This document shows, in pieces, positions 1 to 14,110 of a DNA stretch of 61,000 nucleotides. The notes beneath the pieces were generated by a model, which was given only the letters and a program-made list of their open reading frames with translations, did no database searches and had not been told where the DNA came from. The position numbers and the translations under genes were made by a program. How positions within the stretch are numbered: position 1 is the first letter of the stretch; each line of letters begins with the position of its first letter. Source of the stretch: Chrysomallon squamiferum (taxonomy: Eukaryota; Mollusca; Gastropoda; Neomphalida; Peltospiridae); contig CM022671.1 in NCBI GenBank assembly GCA_012295275.1, positions 5,280,565 to 5,341,564 of the forward strand, in the 5' to 3' direction.

Positions 1-784
1 TTGAGACAAAACAATAAAACACTTAAATTACAAGTTTTAAATAAAAGTTTTTAGTGAAACAAAAGAAGAAAGAAATGTAATTATAAAAAATAAAAAAATA
101 AAAATAAAAATAAAATACACCTGACATAAATTAAGCAAATATGATTGAGTTTCATGCGAGACAAATTTGATTTCCACAAATTAATTTCTGCAGCAAAATG
201 ACATGGAACATAAAAACACAATGAAACGAGATCCACTTTACTATTGAGCTCTTTTTTGATCTCCAATGTGTGCATGTTAGTCTGTTATCAGTAAAATCAT
301 GCTTTTATAATGGATGTAATCAAAACTTGGGGTAACTAAATCCCTTTTAGTATTACATAATTTAAAATCATGTGTGCTCAATTAGCTGGAAGGGGTGGAT
401 GAAAGAAGTAAAGGAATCTTAATCTCTCTCTTAACAGGAAGAAAAAGACAAGAGATGGAAAATGAGACTGATAAACAAAGTTATAAAGAATTTTGGAGAG
501 AAGGAGGGGTAAAGTGAGAATGAGAGGAGCAGAGAGAAAGATAGTGGCAGAGAGCTAAAGAAAATTAATGCACTAACTGCTTTAAATACTTCCAATTACA
601 GAATGACCTGGGCTGCCATTAAGTTTTACTTTTGTCATTAAAAATTCCTTTAACAATGGGCCATTTTTCATTGTCTAAGTTTTCGTCATTTACATTCCCC
701 ATCCTCTGAGCCTGGTGTTTTAATGTTGTTCTAACAAATGCTGAAGAAAAAGCAGAGGACTTATAAAAACTCAACAAAATAAGC

Positions 785-818
<34 letters not shown>

Positions 819-1850
819 AAAAATTAAATCCTCTTTCTTTATATATGGAATCGTTCTAACACATATGGCATACTGTATTTACATCACAGTATATTATAAA
901 CTATTTAAAATATTGCACACAAGACCTCTCCTTGTGCTCCCAAGTCTTCAAAAGGCCGTGAACTAACAGACTTATACATAATTCATTTTACTTTCCTTGT
1001 TTTAGTTGGCTTGGCCCACAAATTTGTCTTCCCCTCCCATCTTATCTTCTGTTTATCATTCTGTTACCTAGCAACCAAATAACTGTCCGACAAGCAACTG
1101 TCTGCTAGACATATTACGGAGGACAGAACAACCAGAATTATAATCTTTGTAAGCATTCCATTTTCTTGTATTGCGTACCAGTTAGCTGGGAGAGAAGTCA
1201 TAATAAAAATTATATCATTTCTGATTCACAAATGTAGGCTGACATTGGAATGTTGTAGACAATGAGAATACTGGATTCAGAGAAGTTCCAGTCTTGATTA
1301 TGTGATGTTAAGTGTTCTTGTACATTCAGTAATATAAACTTAGTTTATCTTTTATTTATCTTTTATTTCAGTGTTGAGCAGCTCAATACTAGATTATCTT
1401 TTTTGGTGTATGTGGGGGAAATAATAATAATAATAATAATAATAAAAAAGAAAATTAAAAAAAAAACAATTTGACAAAAATATATATTTTTTATTATTAT
1501 TATTTTTATTTTGAAATCTTGAAGACAAAATGAATTTTTTTTTTTTATTCAAAGAAAAAAGATCACCTATGATGGCATTAGAGTTATCTAAAATGGAATT
1601 GACTTTCATTTTTAATTTTATTTATTAATCTAGTATATTTTTCAGTCAGTATCCTGTGCTTTACTTATTTAAATCTGTTGTATGTACTGTTCTGTCTATA
1701 GGAAATAATAAAATAAAATAAAATAAAATAATTAAATTTTTCATTGCCATTTTATGAATTTTTCAAGGACAATTCTGGCTAATGTGAGCACAATCTTCGT
1801 CCTTTAATTCCACACTTCTACAGCAGATTGCTTAATTGTCAGTTACTGTT
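1..1850. other. Non-coding, AT-rich; no gene seen
   Basis: I see no gene here. There is a 30-bp A run at 786-815, a short (TAA)n near 1421-1444 and a short AAAAT pentamer run near 1700-1730. The interval 590-700 is of normal complexity and includes a Sox-like AACAATGG and ATTA cores, so it could be a regulatory element. The open frames in this stretch translate homopolymer-rich DNA and have no recognisable domain. Confidence 0.6.
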
Positions 1851-2640
1851 ACCTGCCATTTACTTACGATCGCAGGTAAAACATTTCTGAGATATTCTAC
1901 ACCTGACCCATACAGCTTACCTTTCTGTTGATCATGACAAGGTTTCAGATATACCTGTCTTGTATTTACCTATTTTCTTAGATTTCAAATAGGTTTATAG
2001 CTCAGAACCCGAGTGTGTTAATTACAGGTCAAAGTCGTAAACTTGACCACCTATATCAAGTTACCTGTCCACCTGTTAAATATGTTTACCTGGACAAGGT
2101 AATGTTTTCACCTGTGTAAATTACCATGTCCACCTGTGTAAATTCATGTCTAAAGTAACTTTTTTTTACATGCTAATAATTTTACTTTTGTAAAATAACA
2201 TTTTCACCTGTTTAAGATAATATTTTAACCTGTCAAGGTAATATTTCTACCTGAGAAAGTAACATTCCATGGACTGACTATAGCCTAGTGGTTAGAATAC
2301 TCTATCAAGACATCTGTAAAAAAAAAACACCAAAACATGATTCTGAAGAAACCTTGTAAACATTCATTTCCTAACAGAATCTACAATTTACACAAAGATT
2401 TATTAATAACATATATACATTTTTTTAATTTTCAAATAATATTTTTTTCCTGCATAAAGTGACACTGACAAATATGCCAGACCTGCATAATAATAAAACA
2501 ACTGGGTAATGCAATACACATGACATCTTCAATACAACAACTGGATAGTGTAGCATGTCCAACCTGTATAATGTAACAACTGGGTAATGTAATATGTCCA
2601 GCCTGTACAGTACAGTATACCTCAGTATGGAGATAATTTC
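1850..2640. repeat. Degenerate ACCTG-rich tandem repeat field
   Basis: The motif ACCTG recurs throughout, often as CACCTG followed by TGTAAA or TTAAAT (about 2070-2260). From about 2490 to 2620 a clearer unit of about 39 bp appears, with AACAACTGGGTAATG near 2499 and 2577 and a variant near 2538. I read this as an eroded minisatellite. CACCTG is also the E2-box bound by Snail/ZEB factors, but nothing shows function. Confidence 0.5.
2272..2312 (+). mobile_element. tRNA-like SINE head fragment
   Basis: TAGCCTAGTGG at about 2280-2290 fits the RNA polymerase III A-box consensus TRGYNNARNNG exactly. It is followed by GTTAGAATACTC and then an A run. There is no convincing B box and no foldable tRNA, so this is a truncated tRNA-derived SINE rather than a tRNA gene. 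Similar heads occur near 19.73 kb and, inverted, near 39.41 kb. Confidence 0.4.
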
Positions 2641-4560
2641 ACATACTCATCTATCTGTTTGTTTAACAGCTACTCACTAGTGACCACCCACCTTTTCCTT
2701 GTTTTACACACACCTACAAATGACCACCCACTGACTATAAAGACAGTCTCCTCTGTCACACTGCTAAAACAATGCTAAGAAAACAAACGACTTTAACACA
2801 GCAGTCCTGAAATTTAATACAGCTTCAGACAATAGAAGACATTAAAACAATGTGTGCGTGTGTATGTATGTAACTGTATGAATAGGTAAACTATTATTTT
2901 TTTTTTTTCAATAAGAAATCAGGTAAGGTGATCTCCTGTGTTGTCAAAGATAAGCTTATAATCTTACTTCATTTAGTTATTAAAATATTTTATTTTTAGT
3001 GGTATCTTTGATCAGCTGGGTATATGCATGTGCATGTCCATATGTAAATGTATATAATTGTAATTAATTGTAAATAGTAAAGATGAATAAAAATATCTAA
3101 TCAGTATTTTTTTTAGTTGTCATTATACACATTCACATATATGCACACCCTGGTTTTCATATTTTGGCACAAGTTAATCATTCTCTTTAAGCATTCTACA
3201 CAAGAACTATTGTGGAATTGGTATAAAAACCACAGAAACACACCCTACAACTTTATTAACCCATTTATCTGCAAATACAAACTTCTATACTTAGGATTAC
3301 ATTTTATAAAAGACCTCTTTGTAATTTTTATTAACCACTAAAAAAAAAGAAAAAAAGAAAAAAAAAAAATCTTATTCAGAATTTTCACCCCAACTGATAT
3401 GAATATCAGTTACCAAAGCAACATGCAGAAGTCAAACAACAGTCATTTAGTTAAAGAAAAAAAGCAGACCACCATCTTGGTACTGTTGTCCTGACAACGA
3501 GTAAAGTTTTATGTAAATAACGTCTCTAAGACAGCCTGACTCTCAGATACGATTCCATTTGTCTCTGACAGGCAACATGTTCCAACAGTACAATAATCTG
3601 TTGTTTGTATGAAAAGAAGTATCTGTCAGATAGCAATATAATGAAGGTTGTTTAGAGAACGGTGGGGCAGAAAAAAGGTCGGAGAAAAAGCTGAAAGGTC
3701 AAAGTAGAAACTGTGGGATGTTGATTTAGGTTTTGTGATAGCACTGTTACAATTCTGTACTGATAAAAATAGACAACTTTTATATGATATGCGAAGAAGA
3801 TAAATATTAATTTCTGGGTTAAAAATATAATACAAGTGTTTGTAAATCAAAAATGATAGGTTAATATTTTGAAAAAGATTAATGAGGTGCAATGTATGTA
3901 ATACAGTTTCCAGTATATATGTACGTATGTATATATTGAAAACTGAATTTAAGAAACATATTGATTTAGAGAAATGTATTTATTCATTTTTAAAAATTCA
4001 AAGAAAAATGAAAATAAATACAAAAAAAAAGATGGTTCATTATAAAGAATAAAATCTGTTGTTGCATGTTTCCTTGTCCCTAATTAATAAACATTTTTGA
4101 AAAAGTACAACAAAAGGATGAAAAAAAATAATGAAAAAAAAAAAATAATAATAAAAAAAAAATAATAAGAAATAATAAAAAAGAAAAATACAAAGGAAAA
4201 GGAAATGAAAAAACAAAACAAAAACAATATGGCTGCCAGAAAAAAAATTGGGACAAAACAGTGATGACTAATCTCTCCATCTATGGCCTTTTTTCCTTTC
4301 CTCTTTGTCCCAGACCACACCCAGCCCCGCCCAGGCCAAATGCTGCCTGTGTTCTTTTTTTGTTCCTTTCAGTTTTTCTCACAAAGGCTGTAGCAACAGC
4401 AGGCCTCCAGCCAGAAAAGATTTACTCTTTTGTTATTGTGTGCAGTGAAAAGAACTCCAAGAGCCACAAAGAACCAAAAACAGACAAAGACAATTAGGGA
4501 AGTCTGAAAAATGCAGACATTTCCAACAGTTTTTGTCAATAGGAATATATTTTTTTAGAT

Positions 4561-4591
<31 letters not shown>

Positions 4592-6020
4592 CATTATTTT
4601 ATTTTTAGTGCAATATTTCTTTAATTAAATGAAAATTTTGGATGCACTTTTACAAAGAATAACCAACAGCTGATGCAGTACACACATTACAAACATCAAT
4701 ATCATAAATAATTTTATTTTATATAATATCAAGTTCAATGAATTTGAATACCGAAAGAAACCACCAGATGGTATCTTAGTACACACACACACACATCATA
4801 TATTTCGAAAGAACACTGCAAGATAAAATACCAAACTAAGGGTTACTCTTACTGATTAGGAACAAGCATCCTTTGTATTATCTTTCCATTAACAGATATA
4901 TTTTGCTAATGGCTATCTGTCTCTTGTGCCTTGTTTCTAAGTATGAAAAACTGACTGAAAAGCAACATTAATCAAATACTTTACTTATCTTTAATGACAC
5001 TATGAATAAAACACACACACAATATTTTGATGTATGAGTCCTGGTTGGAATAGGAAATACACAAATAAAGGGTATTTGCCTGAATTACAAGAAGTGCATT
5101 TGGTACACTGAAGACCAATCTTGTGTCCCTCTATTTTTTTTTTAAGCAAATGTAAGTTAAGCATGGAGTATACTGACGAAGAAACAAGGATAGATCCTGC
5201 AATCCACAGTTCCTCACACAAATCACCTGTTACTGAACTAAACATTTCCTAAATACTTGCACAGCTGAAAACACAAAGTGTGTGGTAGAATCACAGAAAC
5301 CAAATTCTTCGGTTTTGCTCCATTAAAATCTGCCTGCCCAGCTGATAATTCTATATGATTATTTTTGCAGTGAAATTATTTTAATGTCTTCTCTTATCAA
5401 CCTGGCTTGTGTCTTGTAACAGAAATTATTCTGCGTACTCCAAGTTAAAATTAAGAAAACAGTTATATACAGATAAATAGAAATGGGGTGAAAGAAAAAA
5501 AAAAAGAAGAAGGAGAGAAAAATGTTACAACTAAATGTTTTCAGAATTCTGGTAACAATAATAGCAATAGCAGTGATGATGATGATGATGATGGTAATAC
5601 TAATACTAATAACAAATAATAATAATAATAAATCAATTTTATTTTTCAGTTTTATCATAAACATCAAACAATAAAATAATACTTTAATCATGTCTTTCAC
5701 GTTCACATCAAACTCATCACAACCTCATCACAACCTCCCACTTTAACCTTCAAGATTCAAGCAACACTCAGACAAAAGCTGCTTCATAAAGAGAAACCTC
5801 ATCAACATGCACTTACAGTTAAACAATACAAAACCATCCATACAGGCCTGAATTCACCTTTCACTTTGAGATATCAGCTTTCGCAGAACACTGAGACCAA
5901 TTTAACACCAACCAGTGATAAGATAAGCTGGTAATTCGCTTGTTTTCATCAGGGCCATTTCACAGCCATTCTTCTCAAGCATGGTGATTATCTTTACACC
6001 CATTATGGCCATGTTTTTCC
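2640..6020. other. Non-coding, AT-rich; no gene seen
   Basis: No gene is recognised. The stretch holds A/T homopolymers (for example a 25-bp T run at 4565-4589), a GAT repeat near 5575-5592 and TAA repeats near 5617-5630. Open frames in 4080-4500 and 5000-5250 are low-complexity or lack any domain or splice context. Confidence 0.6.
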
Positions 6021-7210
6021 AAGATGGTGGAGATCCAGGCGTCTAATACAAAATGACAGAATTCTCTGCTAATTCTGCACCTAAGCTGTATCTATTGTAC
6101 ATGGGTTTTGTTTACAGACACAGTTTCCCTGAGATGCTGACTGATACAAAATGACAGGACATATTGCTAACTCTGCATATAAACAATATCTATTGTATTT
6201 AGTTTTGTATTCAGACAGGGTTTTCTAATATATAAAACAATAAGACATGATTACTGAATGTATCATATTTAGTTTTGTAAAAATAGGGTTTCTGAGATGG
6301 TGGATAATGCAAAATGACATGTCATATTGTTAGTTGTGGTAACTGGAGATGACATTCTGAAAAATGAAATAGTAAATAATCAAACTATTAATGACAACGA
6401 ACTTGATTATGCACGATACAGGATACTGTAAGATGGAGGAATCTAACACAAAATGACAGGCAAGACAACTAACTGTGCTAATTACAAGTGACATTATGAA
6501 AAACTGAATGGCAAATAGTTGATGCTAATAATCGTAAACAGAAAAGGGTTTTGCAAGATGGAGGTTTCTAATAGAAAATGACAGGCCATACAGCTCATAC
6601 TGGTAATTAAAGATGACAAACTCGTTACTTGTTAATCCATACTGCATGTACAGGGCTTGGTTTTGTACTATGATACGTTTTGTAAGATTTTTACACAGTT
6701 ATTTAATACAACACAGTTTAGTCTACAAACTATGGTAATTAGAAATCACAATATTAAATTTGTAAATTATTTTACTGAGCTTAGTTTTGTACTATTATAA
6801 GGTTTTTTTAAGACAGATAATTATGTGTAGTAGAATATCATGACTGAGATGATTAAAAGATGACAAAATGAAAAACAGAATTGCAAACATCATTCTGTTA
6901 ATTAATTTACATTGCATCTTTTTTTTTATCTTTTACTTTGTTCTGCAGAATATTTCAATGTGAGATCCAGCAGCAAAAATAACATTGTGTAAACAACATT
7001 ATTTAGAGATGGCACAATGAAGCATAGATTGTAAACAATTAATATATATTGTATGACAGTGTATATGATAGTGTATATTGACTTCATTTTTCAACAGTCA
7101 CTGTTTTGAACAAAATGTTGGAAGTGTTTATGAAATGACAGGAGCTGAGTTAACTGTTATACAAACAGCATGACAAAATAAAAACTGGAACTGTAAACAG
7201 TACTAATTTC
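6020..7210. repeat. Diverged satellite array, unit about 100-135 bp, about ten copies
   Basis: A block recurs whose shared words are AGATGG(T/A)GG, then ACAAAATGACAGGC, then (in the better copies) AACTGTGCTAATTA and GAAAAACTGAAT, then TTAGTTTTGTA and GGGTTTT. Copies start near 6023, 6131, 6227, 6295, 6431, 6557, 6685, 6809, 6950 and 7085. The first, fifth and sixth are the best preserved. Divergence between copies is high, so the array looks old. It does not code for protein. Confidence 0.7.
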
Positions 7211-8316
7211 TAACATTTGAACAGACATACAAAATCCACACAGTCCTCTATTTCATAAATCAACATTAGCATCAACTACATAATCACTTACTCTGCTAAT
7301 AGCCGTTACCCTTTGAAAAAATGCTAACACTATAATTTTGTTAATAACCAGTTGTTACCCTCTGAAAAGCTAACACTATCCAGTTCTGTATCATGTTTCA
7401 TATGACATACACTTTTTCTAATCTTCTCACATTTCTTGGTCTTACCACCCTCCAGTGCCAGAATGAAGCAGTAACATCTGAGTCATTAAATTCTCATTTA
7501 CCTCCCAACTCCCTTAACAGTTTTCACCTGCTGTAAGGTCAAGTAAGTGTGGTAATTTGTTTCAAGCCACATAATTCTATTTTATCAGAACCTATTATAT
7601 CACAATCACCATCACCACAGACAGTGCTACATATTCAGTGCTTGGAACACAGACCTGATATTTCAGTGCAAAACAATTTTTATACCAATGTGTTTGAAGG
7701 TATGTAATCTTAATGGTGCATAAATTCTGCATTATTCATAAGTTCATTGAAAAAAACCCAACATGACTGATAAAGGGTCTAATTTGATAGATCATTTAAA
7801 ACCTTTTAACTTTCAATTTCTCTGAAGTTAAAAATGGAGACATGGATGTGCTCCAAGTATGTTATATATACTAAATCATACACTATACTGCTGCACTCTT
7901 ACAAATACCATTACAACATACTGCCTAGATCTGACTGTACAATTCATACACCTACATAATTACACTGCAGAACAAAAAATGTTATACCACACCATGCCAC
8001 AGCACATACCATATATTACAGTGTCTCAGAGAACTGTAAAAATACCATCTAACACACAGCACATATGAAACTATGGTATATATACCATACAGCGAGTGCA
8101 TTTGTATCCAGTTACTTCCATCAGCCAGCCAGCCAGACTGTAATTTGATACAATCGCACACGCAATCATGTTGTTTTCTACAGAGTTAGGCATATTTTGC
8201 ATGTTTTAAAATCTCATACTGGTACACATCAAACTGCAGGGATTATCACGAACTGAAGAATATTTATTTTTGAATTATTCTGAAAAGTGTTGAGTCTGAG
8301 GTGTTTTGAAATGGTG

Positions 8317-8348
<32 letters not shown>

Positions 8349-9536
8349 TATTATTATTACTATCAACATCAGCCTTAGTAGTCCAGAGTTAATCATTGTA
8401 TCATATTCACTCTTTCACTCACCCAATCTGTTTCTTTTCCCCTTTTTTATCTCTTACATTTTTTACTCCCTGTATATATATTACACATTAACAACACATT
8501 AAATATTTATAGACTCTAATATAAATTTTATATCCACAATCAAAGGTTTAATGTTTCACTTCAAACTGTTTTCTCTTGTACTTTCTAACATACAATTCTT
8601 AATAATTATACTGAATAATTAATACAAATCTAAAATTCATATTACCTATTTGTACATGACATCTTTTGATATCTGTTTTATTTCTCCATAGTCACAATTT
8701 CCAACACAGTATTCAGTATTTAGCACAAATCACAGGAAAAATTTAATTACATATTAAATATTAAGATATCTTGTAAAAGTTAAATATGCCTAACCTTTCT
8801 ATATCATATATGTTTTATCACAGAGTTCCTTGACATTTGAAAGCTGATATTTGCCAGACATGTTTAGGAGACTTATTCTGAACAGAGATGTGGATGAACA
8901 GATCTAATATTGTCTAGGAATTGCATCAATAATTTACATGTTTATGTGACAGCTTTAAGAAGTAATGAAATAAGTAAAAATTCACTCAAGTCAGAGTGGC
9001 TCATGCTGGATTCACATTCACATAAATATTTTAGTTAACACTAAACTGACTAAAGTAAAGAAATAATAATAACAATAACAATAACAATAATAATAATAAT
9101 AATAATTATAAACAACAAAAGACCAATAATAATATTTTTAAATGATTTCATATATACTGATTAAGTAAAAGTTAATAAAAATTTATTTTATAATTCATTC
9201 AAATAACCAGAGCTATTTCTAATGAAAATAACAAAGGCATAAAATGCATTGTATCTGCCTATCAGAATTAATGCTAGATATTATTTTAAAACTAATGGGT
9301 CTAATTGGAAACAAATGTGAGGTTTTAAATGAGATTCAGTCAGAATTAAAAAGATGAAAAACAAATGAATGCAGTAATTTTTAAAAAAACCCTCAGTAAA
9401 TGAGAAAAATCAAACAAAATTTTCTATTAAATTTAAAATCGATTCATAAAATATTAAAATGAAAGCTTTTTGTGTTTTATCTCAACTTTTGAATAAATGC
9501 AGTATTGATTTTTACAATGGACCTATTATTCTTTGT

Positions 9537-9537
<1 letters not shown>

Positions 9538-9585
<48 letters not shown>

Positions 9586-9595
9586 ACACACACAC
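9538..9595. repeat. (CA)n microsatellite
   Basis: A dinucleotide CA tract with one interruption near its 3' end. The histidine/threonine-rich frames across it are artefacts of the repeat. Confidence 0.95.
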
Positions 9596-12149
9596 TAAAG
9601 CACGTGCCACCCAATTTTGTCTATATTCATCATGTACAAATTTTCAGAAAAAAAAAGAATAGTCACTTACATGCAACTGCATTTGAAAGTGTACACATAC
9701 ACCATCAAAGATTGCACACACACACACATGCAAACACGAAAATGCATCCCTCTTACATGCATGCATATCCACCAATGCAGAAATACCAACAAAGAAACAA
9801 ACCATCTTTTTTAACAAGTCAGTTACAAACTCTATTTAAATAAACACCTCATGAGAACTAATGTTTTGTTAAAAAAAAACTTTTAACTTTTCATCTCTAT
9901 TTCTACACATAAAACAATCTCCTACAGCCATTGTCCCTATCCTAACTGTATTTCTCTTACAAAACTCTTACCTTTGCTCCGAGCCACATGTATCCCAGAG
10001 GCAGCTGAAACAGATGTGAGAAAGAGAGCACTTTCCCTTACACCAGTATATTATGAGTCATACTCGGCAAACACAAGAAAGCATTCATTTGATGGAATAT
10101 TATGCATAAAAGGCTCTCTGTGTGAAAGAGCGATGAAAGAGAAAGAAATGGAAAATGGTGGTACGAGAGGTGGTGAAGCTGGCTGGCTGGCAGTGGTGAA
10201 ATGGTGGTGAAAAGACAAGGGTGAACGTACTGGTCAAAATAAACAATTATGAATTTAATACTGGTAACAAAAGATAATTATAATACAAAAAAAAAAAAAA
10301 AAAATAATAATAACAATAAAAAAGAAGAAAATTAAAAAAAAAAAAAAAAAAAAAACAACAGATGAAATAAAATAACAGAACTGATAGTTATGAAATTAAT
10401 GTTCATGAAACTGATTAAAAGTGTGACTGAAAATTGTAAAAAATGACAAAATAATAATGGTGATGAAACAGACAATGGTGAAGTTTAAAGGAAATGTGAA
10501 CTGACAGTGTTAAAACTGACAGCTGTGAAGTAATGACGAAACCAATAACACAGAAGCAATGGTAAATTTGACAGAGTGAAATAGTGGTGATAATGCAGAA
10601 ATAAAATACTGACAAAACTGCTTAATACAAAGTGATAAAAAACAATGATGAAAATGACTGAAGTATTGGTAAAACGGTTGAACAGAAAACGTTGAAATAC
10701 TGAATAACTGAAAAAGATAAAAACGGAATCCTTTGTTTTGTGTAATGAACAACAAATGAACAACCCCCCCATGTGATATAACGAATTTATCTCAGATTGA
10801 TTACAAACTGAAAATGTAACAAAGAGATTAAGTCTGTGAGAGAATTACATGCTTTTATTGATTGCCAACACGTGGATGTTTACTTGTTACAGGAAATGTC
10901 CTATGAGTAATAAAGTGACTCGATTAGATTTCAAATGTTTTCTCATGCTGTGGTTTTTCTTTGTGTGTATTTGTTGTTGTTGGTGGTTTTTTTGTGCTTT
11001 TTTTTTTTTTTAATAAACTCATTTAAAGCAGCTATGTCTAATCTAAAATCATATGGGACAGATTGTAAATTATCTACAGAATTTATCAATTTACACAATC
11101 AAACTTCAAACATGCAGAAATTATAAAAAAAAATTAATGTTTTTTTTTTTTTTTTATAAGTTTGTTATATTTAGGAAAACATACTCGACTCTGTATTGAG
11201 CATTCTTTTTATGAGTATCTTTACAGAGTCAGACAGCATGGGTTGGAACAGGAAACAGTCATAAGAATACATTTTTTTTTAAAATTACCAAAATTTTATT
11301 TCTGTTATAATAAAAGAAATCCAGATTTAATATTTTTAAAATTTATTCACTAATGCCGAATCATTATAAAAGCGAAAGTAATAAATAAATTTAAAAAAAA
11401 AAAAAAAAAATTGATATTTGCTAAAATTGTTCTAAACAAATAACTTAACACAGAGATAAAAAAAGTGAAGATTAAGAGAAAGAACACTAAAGACTTTGAC
11501 GGAAAACCAGATAGCATACATAAACATTTTTGTGTGAAAAACAAAATTCAGATATATTTGAACAAGAAGTTACAGGCTAAATCATTTATCAGCAGCAATA
11601 TTTAAAAAAAAAAAAAAAAAAAGAATTCTACGAGTGCCATGAATAAGGAACATTTGACTTGAAGCAGTTTCGTTTATTAATCAGGAGACGAGAAAAACTT
11701 TCTGGTCACAAACTGATTTCATCAGCGCCACAGAGTCCGAGAAGGGAAAAAATCAATCAACATGATGATTAATGTTAAAACTAAGTCATTTGTCAATCAA
11801 TACTTATTAACATGTTAACAGAATTAGTGATTTTTGCTCCCCTACGTTAGCTTCGTGCTCCCTTCTCCCTTGGAAGGAGGATGATGATCCAAGTATTTTC
11901 TAGTAAAGAAATATGCCGTTGCTAGGCAACATTCTAACATTAAAAAGCAGCTTCTTGGCATGTTTGTAGATTAGAGATGTTGGGTCATGAAGTATGTGGT
12001 AAATAAGAATTATTGTTTTAAAAAAAAGAAGAAAAAAGAGAGAGAGACTGAGTGAGTTAGTGTTGTATCTGGAAACTGAAGAAGTTCTTGTAAAATATTT
12101 GATAAATATATTTATAAAATAATACAGAATCAATTCTGGAAAGGAATTG

Positions 12150-12153
12150 GAGA

Positions 12154-12211
<58 letters not shown>
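12150..12211. repeat. (AG)n microsatellite
   Basis: An AG dinucleotide tract with a single AC interruption near 12165. Confidence 0.95.
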
Positions 12212-12215
<4 letters not shown>

Positions 12216-13199
12216 AAAAAAGAGAGAAAGTAAAAAAGGGAAAGGAAAGAAAAAGAACATTAAAATAAAATAAATAAAAAAAGGAACATAAGAGGCTGAG
12301 AAATAAAGAAAACAAAACAGACAGACAGACTAAAAACTGTATATACAAGATGTGAGACATAATAAGGCAGAAACCAGATACACAGATTAACATGTATTTT
12401 CACATACATGTTTTAACACTACACAAACTGTTCTTTCAGCGTAAATCCCCAAAACGTGTTTACTTGATCCTCTCTGTGGCAACTGAACAAAAAATGAATT
12501 CAGACAGGCATGCCTTTTTAGTGATTATCCTGTAGGGTAAACAAGTATTATCCTAATCCTATTAAATGTAAACTCTCATTATCCTAAACCATCAGACAAA
12601 AATACATTACCCTATTCAGTCCATGTAATCCTGAACAACAATGTAAGGTTACAGTTTCAACATTAATTTGTAAGAAATGCTCAGTATGTCTACAATTCTT
12701 AAGAAAAAATAAATATAATTAATTTTAGCATGAAAATGGGAGATTTTTTTTTTTTTTAAAAACCACATAATTAAATCTAGTTAGCTAGTATAAATAAAAT
12801 CATCTATATTCAACAAGAACATGTTTGCCCTATAATGAAATATTATTGAATATTTTCAGTCACTGCTAAACAAGCATTCTTTATTCATTATACTATTACT
12901 GCTACTGATAATAACAACAATAATAATAACAAATATATTCAATAATTAATGACACTAATAACATAAGAACATCATCAACAATAACAACAACACTAATAAT
13001 AATAAAGATTTAAAAAAAAAAAAAAGGGTGACTGATTTTCATTTGATGCAGATAAAAAACACAAGATGTACACATTTTAAGGATGGACTAGAAGTAAGCT
13101 GAGATGAAAGACTAAACCAAGTGACACAGATCCCCCTGGGTGAAAATTTACTTACATACATTCCACGACTACCACAGGTATGTATGAAAATGTACTTCT

Positions 13200-14110
13200 G
13201 TGAATAAAGCACATTGTCTGCAGACCTTCCTTGGTGCTCATTATTGGAGGGAGGGAGTGTATCAAATGACAAAAATGTACTGTTAGGGTTTCGTTTAAAA
13301 TCCAAGTCATGTGTGAATTTGCTTTGGTGTTCAAGGTTGGTGAGGTAATGTAAATGTAAAAGTAAAGTAAAATAAAATAATAATAAATAATAAATACATA
13401 AATACATAAATACATAAATACATAAATAATTAAAATTTATTAAATAAAATTAGATAATAAATCTTGGCTATGTCTTAACAACATGTCTTCTTTATACAGT
13501 TTATCTTTGTTTAAAAATGGAGGGGAAAGAGAAAAAAAGAGAAAAAAACAGTATTGCTACATTCAGATGACTTATTTTTACAACTGACTTTATTGGTGCT
13601 CAAAATCTACGGGAAGAAAAGAACCCTTTTAAAAAAAAATAAACATTTTTTTTTTTTCTTAGGTAGAGTTATGACCGAGTTACAATAATGAGGATACTCA
13701 GGTTTTCACAGAAGGGAAATCAAACAAAATAATACATAAATATGCTTTTAAAAACAAAACATCTGCAAGAGCTCTTCCTTGGTGCTCAAGATATGAGGGA
13801 AGAACACAGGAAACATAATAAAATTTATTAATGCTTAAAAAATCATTTGGATGCAATTAACTCAAAAAATATTAGCAAAGGAAATGTAGGAAGAACAAAT
13901 ATACCATTAAGAAATGTTTTTCAATATTACTGGAAGAAAAAATGCTGAAACAAGCATAAAACAATAAAAAGTAACCTACTTAGCTATACCACTAAACCCT
14001 AGTGTTTAAAATCTGAAGAAGAGAACAAATATGAAACCTTTAAGTACCTACTGAGCTGCAACATCCTACCCTTAGTCTTCTAAATCTGAAGGATGGTATA
14101 GTACCAAAAC
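13200..14110. repeat. Diverged tandem repeat with TTGGTGCTCA core
   Basis: Related blocks recur near 13217 (CTTCCTTGGTGCTCA then GGAGGGAGG), 13591 (TTGGTGCTCAAAATCTACGG), 13763 (CTTCCTTGGTGCTCAAGAT then GAGGGAAGAAC) and, more diverged, near 13995 and 14073 (TCTGAAGAAGAGAAC and relatives). Spacing is irregular, roughly 80-370 bp. It could be an eroded satellite or nested copies of one dispersed element. Confidence 0.45.

Larger units (their letters stand above)
7210..13200. other. Non-coding with microsatellites; no gene seen
   Basis: No gene is recognised. Simple repeats are (CAT)n at about 8318-8357, (TAA)n near 9090-9105, (CA)n at 9538-9595, A runs near 10288-10355 and (AG)n at 12150-12211. 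Between about 10.13 and 10.74 kb the sequence has an irregular short period of words like GGTGAAA and AACTGA, suggesting an eroded minisatellite. The 78-codon open frame at 9974-10210 has no recognisable homology. Confidence 0.6.

Noticed and set aside
2272-2312. Functional tRNA gene
   Set aside because: There is an A box but no B box and no cloverleaf.
9974-10210. 78-codon plus-strand frame
   Set aside because: It lacks an ATG start and homology, and its second half lies in a degenerate repeat.
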